Shown: piece by piece, positions 32,537 through 43,372 of the stretch
How the letters are laid out: every line of letters begins with the position of its first letter
Position numbering within the stretch: the stretch's first letter is position 1
Assembly: GCF_037179485.1 (NCBI RefSeq)
Contig: NW_027040682.1
Span: 3,194,501 to 3,258,500 of the forward strand
Direction: 5' to 3'
DNA length: 64,000 nt
DNA from: Ochlerotatus camptorhynchus
Lineage: Eukaryota > Arthropoda > Insecta > Diptera > Culicidae
Position numbers and translations under genes: made by a program
Notes under the pieces: generated by a model
The model's input: the letters and a program-made list of their open reading frames with translations, nothing else
What the model was told of the DNA's origin: nothing
The model's database searches: none

Positions 32537-34812
32537 CTAAGTTTTGTAATAGTTACATGTTCGTAAATATGTAGTGCCATTTACATTATGCAAATTAATA
32601 AGCTCAGAATCACGGGACTCTATGTTGTTCACCAACGTAGTTATAGTTTTTGTATGCATTTCATAGGATTGATAATGTTCGTTAAACTTAATAACCTGAA
32701 ACTTCTTACATAGAATCAACAATTCACTATCGTTGCTTAGAAAAATTTCTATTATTTCGAAAATGCTAATTGTTTCCTTTAAGAGGATACTGAATATTGA
32801 TCCTCTTTTGTAGAGTGCTTCACATTTAAAAAAACTTTTTAAAAATTTAACGGATGTTTTATCAATTTTGTATGAATTGAAATCAATGTACTGATCATGT
32901 TGAGGTTGGAATTGATTCAAATATACTTGACTATTATCATATGCAAATTTTGGAGTTATGAAATTATTATTGATATAATTGTATGCAAACTTGAAGTTGG
33001 CTTTAATGGCTATAGATGAGCACATATTTATACGGTTACTGTTAATTTTACAATATGCTTTAGGCTCTCTATGTTTAGCTTCAAATCTCATTGACCAGTG
33101 TGATCGAAGAGCACCTCCTTTCAAAATAGCACTGGGATAGTGTACTAAGTTATGATGTTTGGGTTTTAGGGTATCTTGAAACAATTTTACATACTGAGTA
33201 TGATGAACTTTTATGATCGATCTAAGCTCATTGACTAATGCGTACGGAACTTCTCTCAATAGTGAAGTGTGAACAATTTTCACTAATGCGCATGCAAGCT
33301 GCCATACATCATCTTTTTCAGGAACTAGAGGGCCTATAATCAACGGAAGGAAAGTGATCAATGTCTTAGATTCACTGGCAGTGCATTTGATTCTCTTCAT
33401 TTTTATTTGATTCTCCTGAATATCATGTATAATATTATTTGAATAGTGTATGCCGTAATTGAAGTTATTTTTTCTCTCGTTAAAATCTGAAACTTTCAAC
33501 ATAGTCTAAAATACCATTTACTCCTAGGTTATCTCCAAGGATAAACCCAAGAATAAAGAACACTTTTTTCTCTTCTCCTTCAATTCTGGCTGTGATGCCT
33601 TCTACCTCTAAATCAATCAATAGATCAATCAATTTGGAAAGAGTTTTATCGTTACTGAACTTTTTTCTATCTTCGCTCTTGACGAATCCTACAGTTAAAA
33701 TGTTACTTAATTTCCCTAGTAGATAAGCTGGTAGACATGGAACATTCAGATATATGGCACAAATAGATGTTGACTTGGAATGACAAGAGGAAGTATCGCT
33801 GGTAGTGAAATCATCGAAGTATATATTGATGGGAATCACGGTTCTGCAACACATTTTTGCAGTTCTCGCCTGCCATATAGAACCGTCGATCAATGTGCGG
33901 ATCACTCCATCTTTCGAAAGCTTCAAACTGTTCATAATCGTGTTGAATACTCCATCAGTCTGCAAATATGTTCGTAGCATGAACTTAACTGGCATCAGCA
34001 CTCCCTGTATATGTTCATGACCCTAAAAAAATGAAACTTATTATCGATACTTTCGTACTTAAAGAAATAAACAAATGTAATACCCGTTCAAGACACGCAG
34101 ACGATAGAAGTAGCTCTTCATTGATAGTAAAAAACGTCGGGTCCTCGTAAAATCCATCTGTTTTCAGCTGCTGTATGAATTTATACTCTGATGTGCAATT
34201 ATAGCTTCCAAGCATCGTGTCCAGCAACTGTTTACCTTCATTTGTCATAGCTCCAGCCATTTGTAGATCGTTAATTACTGAACTCAGTGGCTCGATTACA
34301 TTCCGTTTAATATCTCTATTGATGTCAAATGCCACTTTTCTTGCCATTCCATTTTCACTAAGCCATTTCAAGGTCATGCTCAAACTCAATCTATTTGCAT
34401 CAACAGTCACAAGTTTTCCAGTATCAATAGAGTCTTGGAGCTGATTTCTGACTTCGATTTCATTTTGATCATTTTCTCTGGAACTGCTTTGATTTCCGAT
34501 TTCAATTTCGCTTTGAACATTTTCTCTAGAGCTGCTTTGATTTTCGGCCTCAATTTTATTTTGGTCGCAGGTAACAGATAGTTTTTGTTCAAAATGGTTG
34601 ATTGTTTCCTTGATAGATTGTTCTTTTGATGTACTATTACCTCTGCATAATAACACGTGTTTTCGTAGACTAGTGATTGATGTCAGTAAACGGCCACAGT
34701 TGTGTAGGCACATGTATCCATTCAAAGGGTCGTGCATCCGTTGGACGTGGGGAAAATATTGATCAATGCAAGCACCCTTCCATCGGCACTTTGATGATGG
34801 ACAATTGAACAT
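32537..34812 (-). pseudogene. Transposon ORF2: zinc-finger, putative DDE transposase, frame-broken
   Basis: Exon A 34812-34084 (243 codons) starts MFNCPSSKC and has two C2H2-like fingers (C-x4-C..H-x4-H, then YMCLHNCGRLL..LRKH), an acidic repeat (NQSSSREN twice), and a conserved core (KWLSENGMARKVAFDINRD). Exon B from 34022, after an intron with a TTTTTTAG acceptor, carries IDGSIW, VIPINIYFDDFTTSDTSS, YLNVPCLPAYLLGKLS and a GDNLGVNGILDYVESF block. The frame then breaks at 33480-33500 and resumes as 33493-32537 with PKHHNLVHYPSAILKGG, HWSMRFEAKHREPK. The D of YFDDF, the D of GDNLG and the E of RFEAKH are my candidates for a DDE triad. The Cys-rich segment expected between GDNLG and PKHHN is missing, so an internal deletion with frameshift is likely and this copy should be inactive. 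Confidence 0.72.
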
Positions 34813-34814
34813 AT

Positions 34815-36715
34815 TTAACTTCTGGCGTTGATCACACTACTGATCGAAATTATTTTCGCTCTACAAGCGCTTTCAAGCTGGAACCCGTAAATAACGTAAT
34901 TAAGAAGATTCCAAGATCCTGAACATTCCGGAGCAAATGACAAGTTGTAAATCTTGTAGAGTTTGTAGCAAATGTCCAGGAAGGTGGGTAGCTGGTAAAA
35001 AGCGCCTCCAAAGGATACGAGGAAACTGTTCAACGTTGATAAATCAGGTCCAACGACGATCACCAATGGACACTGTTGCATTCCCGTATTCTTAGAACGT
35101 GACTTGTGGTGGGTTTCTACTTTCGATTGTAAGTCCGTTATATTCTTCACCCAAAACACAAAACTATTACGATTTTCAATGTAACTGGGTTTCCACTTTG
35201 ATTTATTCGAGAGGGTTAGTATAGCACACGGTAGAATGTATGGAATCAGCAACGAGTATGTAGCATCCCGGCAATCTGAACACAAAAGAATACATGAATT
35301 TATTTCAAATTATTTGAGACAACGTTTACCTTCGTTCAATTCACCTTCCAGCAAACTAAGAATCACTTTACCAGACTTATCAGTCACATCTGCCTCGATA
35401 ATAGGTTTCACTGATATGATAAATTCATTCCATTTATCGAATAGAGCAGAACTTTTTGTTGGAAACTTTGAGTCTATATCGATTCGGGCTAGTTGATACC
35501 CGTCTGGCTTACTGAGAGCCGGGAATAATTCCAAAATTAATTCACACGACCGTTGCTCTATCTTCGATATTTCGAAAAGCCCACATTGCCCACGTTGATG
35601 CCCATTTTTGCATTACAGCAGGCCATTCGTCTTGATGATGTCTGATCCACGTCTTCGCTTGTTGATACTTAACCCCTGAAATGAATTTCGATAGTAAGAT
35701 TGCAATCTTTGACCTTAAATAAAACTATCTTACAATCGACATCTGAGAACGGACTTGATGGTGTAATATTTTCACTATCGTTTGATTTCGGTTGCATCGG
35801 TTTGGGATTAGTGTAATTACAATTTCTGTCATAAAGGCATCCTTTCGGCAGTCGTCCAATTCTGATTTTTTTCCCTGCGATTATTGAAAATGTTGGCTGG
35901 TACCAAGAGTCCTGAAAAAAAAATGTATGAAACAATATTTTGTATGGCACATGTACTATTTGATGAGTAGTTTAAATTATAAGAAATAAATAAAAAATAA
36001 CTTAAAAGAAACCTAATCACCTTTGATTCAGATGGAAATAGTTCATTCAACTCAGATGCTCGACTCAGAAGTTCATTATGGGAGAGTTTGCCGAAGTTGT
36101 CTTTGAATTCGTCAACCACAATATGTGTTATTATTTTCTTGTGTGATTTTGTCAGAATATGTAATGAGCTGTAGTTCTCAAGGATTTGTTTTCCTCTGGC
36201 AGAATTATTAACAAGGAATTGTGCTGAAAGACTTTCTCGTTTAATGTTTTCCGGTTGATTTTTAATCTGGGTTAGATTATGAAGTGACTTCAGTGGAGAG
36301 GACACGGTCGGTAGATTCTAAAAAAAAAGTTTAAATTCCACTTTTCCATAATTTTGTTGTTTAATGCAAAATAACTGTTGCTACCTGTGATTTTCTCCAA
36401 AAATTCAATCCATGGATAATCTTTGTCCTATCTCCGAGGTACGGTTCACATAGAAGTTCCTCAATTTCTTGTCTTTCAATAATTTTGAGAGATTCCAAAT
36501 CATATCCGTTTACTGCATTATAAAACAATTCTTAAAGTTATGTATTGAATAAATGAGATTGACATATTACCAAGAAACTTGTTGATCACTTCGATCGACA
36601 CTCGGAAGGATTGCAGCAGTTGTACGAGAGCGAGGTTTTCGAAATTTACTTCTTCGTACGATATGTCAGCTTCCTCATTAACATCGTCTTCGAGAACATC
36701 CGAGTTCGAGAACAT
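34815..36715 (-). pseudogene. Transposon ORF1: SAM-domain protein, six exons, one frame break
   Basis: Minus-strand exons with GT..AG borders: exon 1 from ATG 36715 to 36571 (donor GTAATA); exon 2 36512-36385, reading GYDLESLKIIERQEIEELL, CEPYLGDRTKIIHGLNFW, the second half of a sterile alpha motif (SAM) whose first half (LLQSFRVSIEVINKFL) is in exon 1; exon 3 36317-36021 (99 codons); exon 4 35911-35736; exon 5 from about 35678 (VKYQQAKTWIRHHQDEWP) changing frame near 35600 before FEISKIEQRSCELILELFP; last exon 35282-34815 (GPDLSTLNSFLVSFGGAFYQL) to a TAG. Phases join cleanly over exons 1-5. The frame change near 35600 is a likely lesion, though a missed small intron is possible. The stop lies 2 bp from the ATG of ORF2. 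SAM suggests oligomerisation; the role in transposition is unknown. Confidence 0.72.
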
Positions 36716-37429
36716 CTGAGGAACCAGTTTCTAACCGTTCTGCCTTTTTTTCGTCATTCATGGCTACTCTAAACGAACATGTGCATATGCCATTTTTTAT
36801 TGAAATACAAACAAATATAGGAGTAAGAGGGGCATAGTGACCATCATGTTCTCCAGCTTGGACTTCTGGCCGTTGGTTAGAGGAAAAATCAATATCATAC
36901 TGCTATTTAACCTACTACCAGTTGTTTTTTTTTTGAGCGGCTGGAGGTCCAGAACCAGAGTGCGGGATGCTCACATGGGTGGGTGGACTGAATAACGCAT
37001 CGCGTTGTTTGAAAAATTTCTGTACTTTTAAATAAAACACTAAACTGAATTGATTGGTACCAGTCTCTCCGGAACATGATTTCTGTATATGTTAAATGTT
37101 TCATTGAGGGCGTACCACTGGTTCCATTAAAATACACAATTCATCCCAACACTCCCAATCAAAACGAAAATCCGGATGTAAAAAGATAACTTCGCAAGAT
37201 AAAAGTTTTACCATTAGTTCAGTAACAAGTCATTCTAATCGTCCTTTTTAAAAGGTTTTCTTCTCGAACAGTGGATTACCTTTACCGAAAACATATTTTC
37301 TTACCTTGACGTAGATTATTTAGGCGAGTATTCACTTATTTCACTGAAATTTAAACACATTACCGTTGTAAATGCGACTTGCGATTGAAAACGATTTGCC
37401 AGCAAACAAGCAATTTCAGAAGTGACAAA

Positions 37430-37803
37430 CTAATATGTTGGTTCGTTTCCAAATATTTTTTAGGTTGGTATTTACCCAACCTAAAATTTAGTTTGTTTAT
37501 ACCTAACATCTACGTTGATTCAAACAAAGATAAAAGTTAAGGATAATACGTATCTAACAACCTAAGTTTTGGTTTAAACAAATCTGTTTATGTTTGAAAA
37601 TAACTATACCCTTAGTTTGAATCAACCAAAATTTATGTTGAGACAATACGATTATATGGGTAGAAACCAGGTGATAAAGTCGTTTATTTCAAATTAACTC
37701 ACTGGTTTGCAACAAAAAATATTGACTTTGATTCAACAAGAATATTAATTTGAACTTCAACCATATTTTTGGTTGTTTCAAACTAGACTCATTCTTCTCC
37801 GTG
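37430..37803. repeat. Right subterminal repeat region of the 5.9-kb transposon
   Basis: Same word set as the left end: TGTTGGTTCG, TTTTTAGGTTGG, CCCAACCTAAAATTTAG, CAACCTAAGTTTTGG, GAATCAACCAAAATTTATG, CAACCATATTTTTGGTTG. Confidence 0.7.
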
Positions 37804-37854
37804 TAGGCAGTCGGTAAAGTAAAAACAGGAATGGAGCATGGCGAAAACAGTATG

Positions 37855-39106
37855 TATGTGTAGCATGTTATTGGGTACGAAAGTGACCCCGTTGACTTCG
37901 TGCCACTCCAGGACAACATTTGAATAGTGGCACGAAGCTAGGCCTCTCTTAGCTCAGTCGGTAAAGGCGCAGCTACAAAGCAAGATCATGCTGGAGGTGG
38001 CTGGGTTCAATTCCCGGGCCGGTCTAGGAATTTTTCGGGTTGGAAAATGTGTCGACTTCCCTGGGCATAGAAGTATGATTGGACTTGCCAAACAATTATA
38101 CCAATGCAAAAATGGTACAGGCATCGAAAGCTCTCAATTAATAACTGTGAAAGTGCATCTCAACACTAAGTTGAGAGCACGCAATAAGCTAATATGCGAT
38201 ATGCAATAAGCTTGAAATGCGAAGAAGAAGAAGACGAAGCTAGATCCGGCCAGAAGATCGTAGGGCCCTCGTGTTGCTTCAACAGAAGAAGCAGACGCTT
38301 CTGTAGACACTCCTTGAGGTAGATCTCCTCGTTTACAGTCCCGGTAGTCCCGAATGGCGCACTCCTTTTGCCACATGAGCAGATCGTTTGCCAAATCATG
38401 TATTTATTGGCAAACTTTGGAGGTTTCTGCTGCCTTACTTTCTCCGGAACATCAAACTTGTAGTGGGCGGTGACGAACAGTAGCCCTGGAAGCTGCCAGA
38501 AGTCCGCCTTGACGTAATCCATGATGAGACAATGAGGCTTCGTCAGCATCTGGGTGCACAGTTTTCGGGCCCGTGAATTTCCCGCCTATTTTGCCGTTCA
38601 TCACGATTTGGAGCCTTCTGCACTTTGTACGTATGCAGTCCCTCCCGGTCCTTGGCTCTCTGACGAAAGACTTGGACAGATTCAACTTTTTGGCCACATC
38701 CCTTACCGAAGCATTGGGATTCCACTTAAACGCTTTCACGACACGCTTGTGATCCTGGTCACTAATAGAACATCCATTCTGACCGCATTTCTCCTTCCGT
38801 TCGGTGCTCAGAGTTTCGTAGTAACGTTTAATCACACGACTCACCGTTGACTGCAAAATTCCGAGTTGTTTTCCGATGTCCCGATGAGAGAGTTGAGGAT
38901 TGTCCAGGTGCTTGCGCAAAATCAATTCGCGAAGTTCTTTTCGGGTGACGCCATTTTTTCTAACTTTCGAAAAACTGACAGCGATAAAAATACAGTGTAA
39001 ACAATACAATCTAAACTGCTTCTATCCAAGTTTGCAAAAGAAAATACCCAATGGGTAATTTTCTACAGTGTTTTTTCCGTGATGCAGTTTGAAGTGGGAC
39101 ACTCTT
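37855..39106 (-). pseudogene. DD37E-type mariner, 3'-truncated, split by a SINE
   Basis: The minus strand encodes RKELRELILRKHLDNPQLSH, IGKQLGILQSTVSRVIKRYY, KRVVKAFKWNPNASVRDVAK, VKADFWQLPGL, IWQTICSCGKRSAP, YLKECLQKRL and FWPDLAS, then beyond the SINE CHYSNVVLEWHEVNG. The right end keeps a terminal inverted repeat starting AAGAGTGTCCCACTTCAAAC (minus strand), ending at 39106 before TA. Frame changes occur near the start codon, near 38600 and 38240. The third catalytic residue and left TIR are gone. Confidence 0.82.
37942..38233 (+). mobile_element. Feilai-family SINE inside a mariner, 10-bp target duplication
   Basis: Starts GCCTCTCTTAGCTCAGTCGG, has a box A (TAGCTCAGTCGG) and box B (GGGTTCAATTCCC) of RNA polymerase III type, followed by the Feilai body words CTTCCCTGGGCATA and AACACTAAGTTGAGAGC and a (GAA)n tail. 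ACGAAGCTAG flanks it at 37932-37941 and 38234-38243, and the transposase sequence reads on across the two flanks. Feilai is known from Aedes mosquitoes. Confidence 0.9.
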
Positions 39107-39475
39107 TAGTTCCTTCAAGGTTAAGTGGGTTGTTTTACATAAGACCAATTCTGCCTCTAAATCTAATAATGGAGGTAGAAAACATTTATAAGACGTCTAA
39201 TAAAGTATGTTATTAAATCTATTGAAAACACTCGAATTGAAGCGTCAATTTATGTGCCAATTACACTTATTCAGTTTGTTGTTTGATCAATTCTGGTGTT
39301 GAATCGGGAAGACTTTCAACATTTATAAAGCTTTTAAAAAGTATATTAATCATATCAGAGCAAACAACGGAATAAAGGCGCATCTATCGATCTCAATGAA
39401 CAACAAATCGACAACCCGTTTTATTCCGCATTGTACACTTGAGTCGCTTTTTACGCGAAATTGAAAAATTCAATA
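39107..39475. other. Spacer
   Basis: No feature is recognised. Confidence 0.4.
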
Positions 39476-39477
39476 TA

Positions 39478-39662
39478 GGGGAAATGGCTTTAATGTTGGC
39501 CTATGGATCTAAGATTGGGCCCATCGCTAAAAATCTGCTATTTATCAATTTAATCTAGATTAACGCGTCATTGGGATGGATATTTTTGGTCGCTATTGAT
39601 TGTTGAATTTATATATGGGCCCAAATTAGGGGCATTTAGGCCGACATTACATCCATTTCCCC
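39478..39662. mobile_element. 185-bp MITE, TIR GGGGAAATGG
   Basis: GGGGAAATGGCTTTAATGTTGG at the left and CCGACATTACATCCATTTCCCC at the right are inverted, with TA on both sides (39476-39477, 39663-39664). The piece AAGCCCAAATTAGGGGCATT recurs twice at 40265-40320, so a partial relative is close by. Confidence 0.8.
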
Positions 39663-39908
39663 TATATGCTTATTTGTGACTCTGAATTGTTTGTTGGGTG
39701 GTCTCAGTGCGGGTTTACGTAAATCTCCAACGAGCAAATTCATAGTTCAGATGGAATTTATTCAATGTTTAGAATCATGAAAAATTTTCAGAATTTTTGC
39801 ATTCTAAAGAATTTGTCTATTTTAAAAATCTTGAAATCCTACAATCTTGATTTTTTAAAGTGTTTTGTGTCCCTTCTACTGTCTGAAATTTCGTTTATGA
39901 AGTAACTA

Positions 39909-40101
39909 GGGGAAATGTTGGCTTCGACAATACCTTAACCTATTATCGTCAGGGGGGTAAACAAAGTCTTAGAGCACTCAAATTTGGCCAATAGTTGCTC
40001 TGAAACACAATGTATCCACATGCGAAAATTGAGCTCTCAAGGACGTTGTTTACCCCCCTGACGATAATAGGTTAAGGTATTGCCGAAGCCAACTTTTCGC
40101 C
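39909..40101. mobile_element. 193-bp MITE with about 60-bp TIRs
   Basis: GGCTTCGACAATACCTTAAC.. GTCAGGGGGGTAAACAA is mirrored on the right; TA flanks at 39907-39908 and 40102-40103. Long arms and a short loop make it a strong hairpin. Confidence 0.85.
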
Positions 40102-40473
40102 TATCACAGTTCCCTAGAATTTGATTTTTTATCGACTAAATCCATAATAATTTTTTATCGACTACTACTATAAGTTTGTTATAGTGGACTACACTGCGAA
40201 AAATAGCGGATACAGAATGAAGAGAAGGCCGAGCACCGGAGAAAAAAAGACGGAAAGAACTACATAAGCCCAAATTAGGGGCATAGGGTCCATACATAAG
40301 CCCAAATTAGGGGCATTTAGGCTGACATTACATCCATTTCACCTATTTACGTGTCGTAGCTAATGAGTTATGATTTCCAAAATTTGTTTGATTCAATTTC
40401 GTCTCTCATTCCGAATTACTCCACCCATCAAATTTTGTACAACCGATTTTCTCAGTGTATTTGTTGTTTTCAC
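40102..40473. other. Spacer with partial MITE copies
   Basis: Holds two short copies of AAGCCCAAATTAGGGGCAT (40267, 40300) and a TGACATTACATCCATTTC end, fragments of the 39478-39662 family. Confidence 0.5.
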
Positions 40474-41393
40474 CGAGTGTACCCTATTAGGCATACGGAC
40501 GTTAGGCATAATGGACGTTAGGCATAAAATACCTTGCTGCTGTGCAACTCTAGAAACCTGTTTCGAGCATGGTAAACAATGGTTAAATTAGGCTAAGCGT
40601 TGAATAAAAAATGATACAAGTTAAACAAACAAAGTTTATTTAATAACCACAGTTTGGAATCCATTATTTATCATATCATAAGTGACGTAGCTACATATTT
40701 ACTTAGATCCAAGATTAGTAGCGATAGCGGTTAAGTAATCTGGCAATGAAAACTCAGCATAGTTTTGAACTATATCTTGAAATCAATCGCATCTAGAAAT
40801 AAACAAAATCACACATTTGTTGTAATATATTCTTACACACATATTGCAATTGTCAAAGAAGAAAAGGTTTTCCTCAAAGAACAGCACATGAAATAAAGAA
40901 TGGTGAATTCTGTGATTTTTCATTCAATAACAAAAAAACAGCCAACGTTGAATAAAATATGATGCCAAAGAACAGCTCATGAAATGAAGAATGGTGAATT
41001 CTGTGACTTTTCATTCCATAACAAAAAAACGTACCTGCTTCTTCCAGGATTTCCTGCCATACCTTTCGATTCAACGATTCTGTCAGAATGAAAACTAGCG
41101 GAACCGTCTGCTGATGTGAGGGAGCGATACTTCCATGAACAGTGACGAGTTGCCGAAACAAACAAGGAGCTGTGGCAAACGTACCATCTGTAACCCAATA
41201 CTTTGCCTGTCCAAGACGACGCAAGTTTTCATGACTTCCAAAAATTAAGGTTTTCATTATTGTCACCGAAGTCAGCAATCAATATACGGTCCCCATTATC
41301 ATCCTTCTGGAATTCATTGGGTAGTTTATGCCTATCGTACATTATGCCTAACGTCCGTATGCCTAACGACCGTATGTCTAACGTCGTGTACCC
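40474..41393 (-). mobile_element. Mutator-like element remnant with iterated terminal motif
   Basis: The ends carry an inverted repeat of about 45 bp that includes GGCATACGGACGTTAGGCAT; the word ACGTTAGGCATA is iterated two to four times at each end (40490-40530, 41325-41385). The flanks GTTTTCACC and GTTTCACCC suggest a 9-bp target with one indel. A minus frame 41278-40874 encodes YWVTDGTFATAPCLFRQLVT then VHGS and VPLVFILTESLN, the start of a MULE transposase domain (DGTF with the first catalytic Asp). The rest of the transposase is missing. A 91-bp offset tandem duplication lies at 40876-41031. Confidence 0.75.
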
Positions 41394-41614
41394 GTTTCAC
41401 CCAAATTTTCTTCAACTCCAGCTCTGTTTTGATAGTTTCAGTATGTTTGCGAAGTTTCGTCTTCATAATTGCTCAGAATTTTTCAATTGGGTGGAGTTCC
41501 GTTTCGATCGTAGTGGCAGGATGCTAGATCAGGCCGAAACAGACTTGATCCTTTGTGCTTCCTTATGAATGGCAAGAGACGCTTCTTAACCCAAGCAACA
41601 CACTTCCATCATAA
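41394..41614. other. Spacer
   Basis: No feature is recognised. Confidence 0.4.
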
Positions 41615-42290
41615 TAAGTTACTGCAACTCGATTGTGACTGAAATAAGTTACATACAACTAACGAGAACCGTTCAGTGACAAGTGTGCTGCTAGGGTAAG
41701 GTACTCGTCCGTGTAAATCACGCCGTTGATTGTTCCGGAAGCGATGAAGGGTTGCGCTTATTTCACCACATCCGCAAATCGCCTGCCAGATCAAGAACTT
41801 CTTTGCAAATTTCGATAATTTCTTCTTTCGAACATCCTCCGGAACATCGAACTTAGAGTTGGCAACGAAATATTCTTGCCCAGGAAGTTGACGGAAGTCG
41901 GCCTTGAAGTAAGCTTCGTCTTCCATCATGGTGAACAACTTTGTGTAAAGTTTCCGGGTGCGGTTTTTCACAATGATGTTTTGCTTTTCATTCCGGTTTG
42001 GGGGTTTTTGTATGTAACCCAGCATGGACTTTGTAGTGACATCTCAAATTGACATGTTAGGATGGTTCGCGAATTGGACCACTTTCACGACCACTCCCTT
42101 CCTTCCTTCGGGCACTCAGATGCTCCTTGAAGGTTCTTATCACACGAGACATTGTTGTATTTGCAATTCCAAGCTTTGTAGTGATCCATCGGTGGGACGC
42201 CTCTGGATTTTGATTTAAAATATTGACCAATAAAAGTATAAAAACTTGAATAATAAAATTGAAATTCAGTGGTGAACAGACAGAACGGTC
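41615..42290 (-). pseudogene. Tc1/mariner transposase remnant with internal deletion
   Basis: Minus-strand HTH piece SHRWITTKLGIANTTMSRVI (about 42.2 kb), then after a gap PPNRNEKQNIIVKNRTRKLY, MMEDEAYFKADFRQLPGQEY, KFAKKFLIWQAICGCGEISA and a decayed RDLHGRVPYP stretch. The segment between HTH and PNR is mostly lost, and the second and third catalytic residues are absent. Confidence 0.78.
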
Positions 42291-42939
42291 CATCACTACA
42301 GTGATGGACAGAACAGCAAATACGACAATAGATCATTCCAGCTTGTTTCATTTCTAGTTTGTGGCCATGTTCTATCGTTTAGATCCGGGGATGGGGAGAG
42401 TGGAAATGCCAACTCCCTTATTAACATTTCGCGAATAAAGGGCGGACTCTTCTCCCCACTTATTGGGGCATCCTCCTGTTTGATGGCCTGTTTTTCGACC
42501 GGTTGTAAGATCCTGTTGTTGGAAGTAGATTCTTCTCAGATTTATCCCGTGGATGCACGTGGGTGATGTTGCACACGGATTAACCTAAACCGTTTTTGGC
42601 CCTTAATACAGGGGCAGATTGAGTACAATTAGAGCTTATTGAACTAGATCAAGTCGAACAGCGAGAATAGTCCGCAGTCTTGCTACAGTGAGTGGTAGTT
42701 CCGTATCATATCATCATATCATTTTCTATCGTTTAGATCCGTCAGCAGACATCGTTTTAGCCTTCTATTGTTGGTGGATCCTCAGCCAGACTTTCTCTTA
42801 CTTCTTACAATAGTGGCATTACCATCTGGAGCTTGAGCATCGTCAAACTAAATCGAAATTCGAAACATTTATCGCCTCTCCACATTTGTTGACCAACCCT
42901 ATTTATCCCAGCAAAAAGAAAAACAAACCCGCAAGCCGA
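42291..42939. other. Spacer left of a promoter
   Basis: No gene or repeat pair is recognised. CATCACTACAGTGATG at 42291-42306 is a short perfect palindrome. Confidence 0.4.
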
Positions 42940-43220
42940 GCGAGAGAGAGAGAGAGCACAGCTCAGCTCACGGCTTCTGCAGCCGTTTGTTGTCGGGGTA
43001 GATGGTATGTACCTACAACATCAATGCTCCCCGGTTGAGGTTTGTCGAATGCGCTTGCTGGTGGAAATCGGTGGACTGTAACTTTCTTCGGGTTCATTAC
43101 GTAGTCACACGTTGTCGAGCGTAGAACGTAACCGTAGCGTTTTTAGCCTGAGCACCCACCACCGGAGATACATACTGTGCCGCACCGGATTGCGAGAGGT
43201 CAGCCGCGCGGGTCAGTGTG
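42940..43220 (+). promoter_or_regulatory. Candidate promoter with GAGA tract and initiator
   Basis: GCGAGAGAGAGAGAGAGC at 42940-42957 is a GAGA-factor type tract, followed by CAGCTCAGCTCACGG and a CpG-containing stretch. An initiator-like GGTCAGTGTG is at 43211-43220. No TATA box is obvious. The transcription start is not fixed by sequence alone. Confidence 0.4.
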
Positions 43221-43372
43221 CGTGTTCGTTCGTATTTTGGCGATGCATATGCGCGTTTCGCGGATCTAGAGTGCAAGTGTTGTTATTACCGGACGAAAAA
43301 CCTTCGCCCTGGTCAAGTGGTTCGTCCACCAAAATAGACCATCTTAACGCAACACGAGACTTGGAGAATCTC
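43213..43372 (+). other. Probable 5'UTR exon ending at GTGAGT
   Basis: Raised GC, GCGTGTTCGTTCG-like words and a donor CTC|GTGAGTAG at 43373. The frame 43112-43603 crosses the donor and shows no domain, so it is treated as non-coding. A possible further exon ends at ATG|GTGCGT (43880-43882), which would put a start codon at the end of an exon; this is speculative. Confidence 0.4.

Larger units (their letters stand above)
31925..37805 (-). mobile_element. 5.9-kb DNA transposon with SAM-domain ORF and zinc-finger/DDE-like ORF
   Basis: The terminal inverted repeats are TACACGGAGAGAAAA.. and ..TTCTTCTCCGTGTA. Flanks read GGC-TA-element-TA-GGC, so the target duplication is either TA or GGC. About 400 bp at each end (31927-32340 and 37430-37803) are packed with short direct and inverted words of the type CAACCAAA, TTTGGTTG and AACCATA, a subterminal repeat architecture. 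The interior holds two minus-strand genes in tandem (ORF1 34815-36715, ORF2 32537-34812) with spliceosomal introns. Both ORFs have frame damage. The proteins resemble uncharacterised SAM-domain and FEAKH-motif proteins expanded in fish and cnidarian genomes; I cannot assign a named superfamily. Confidence 0.8.
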
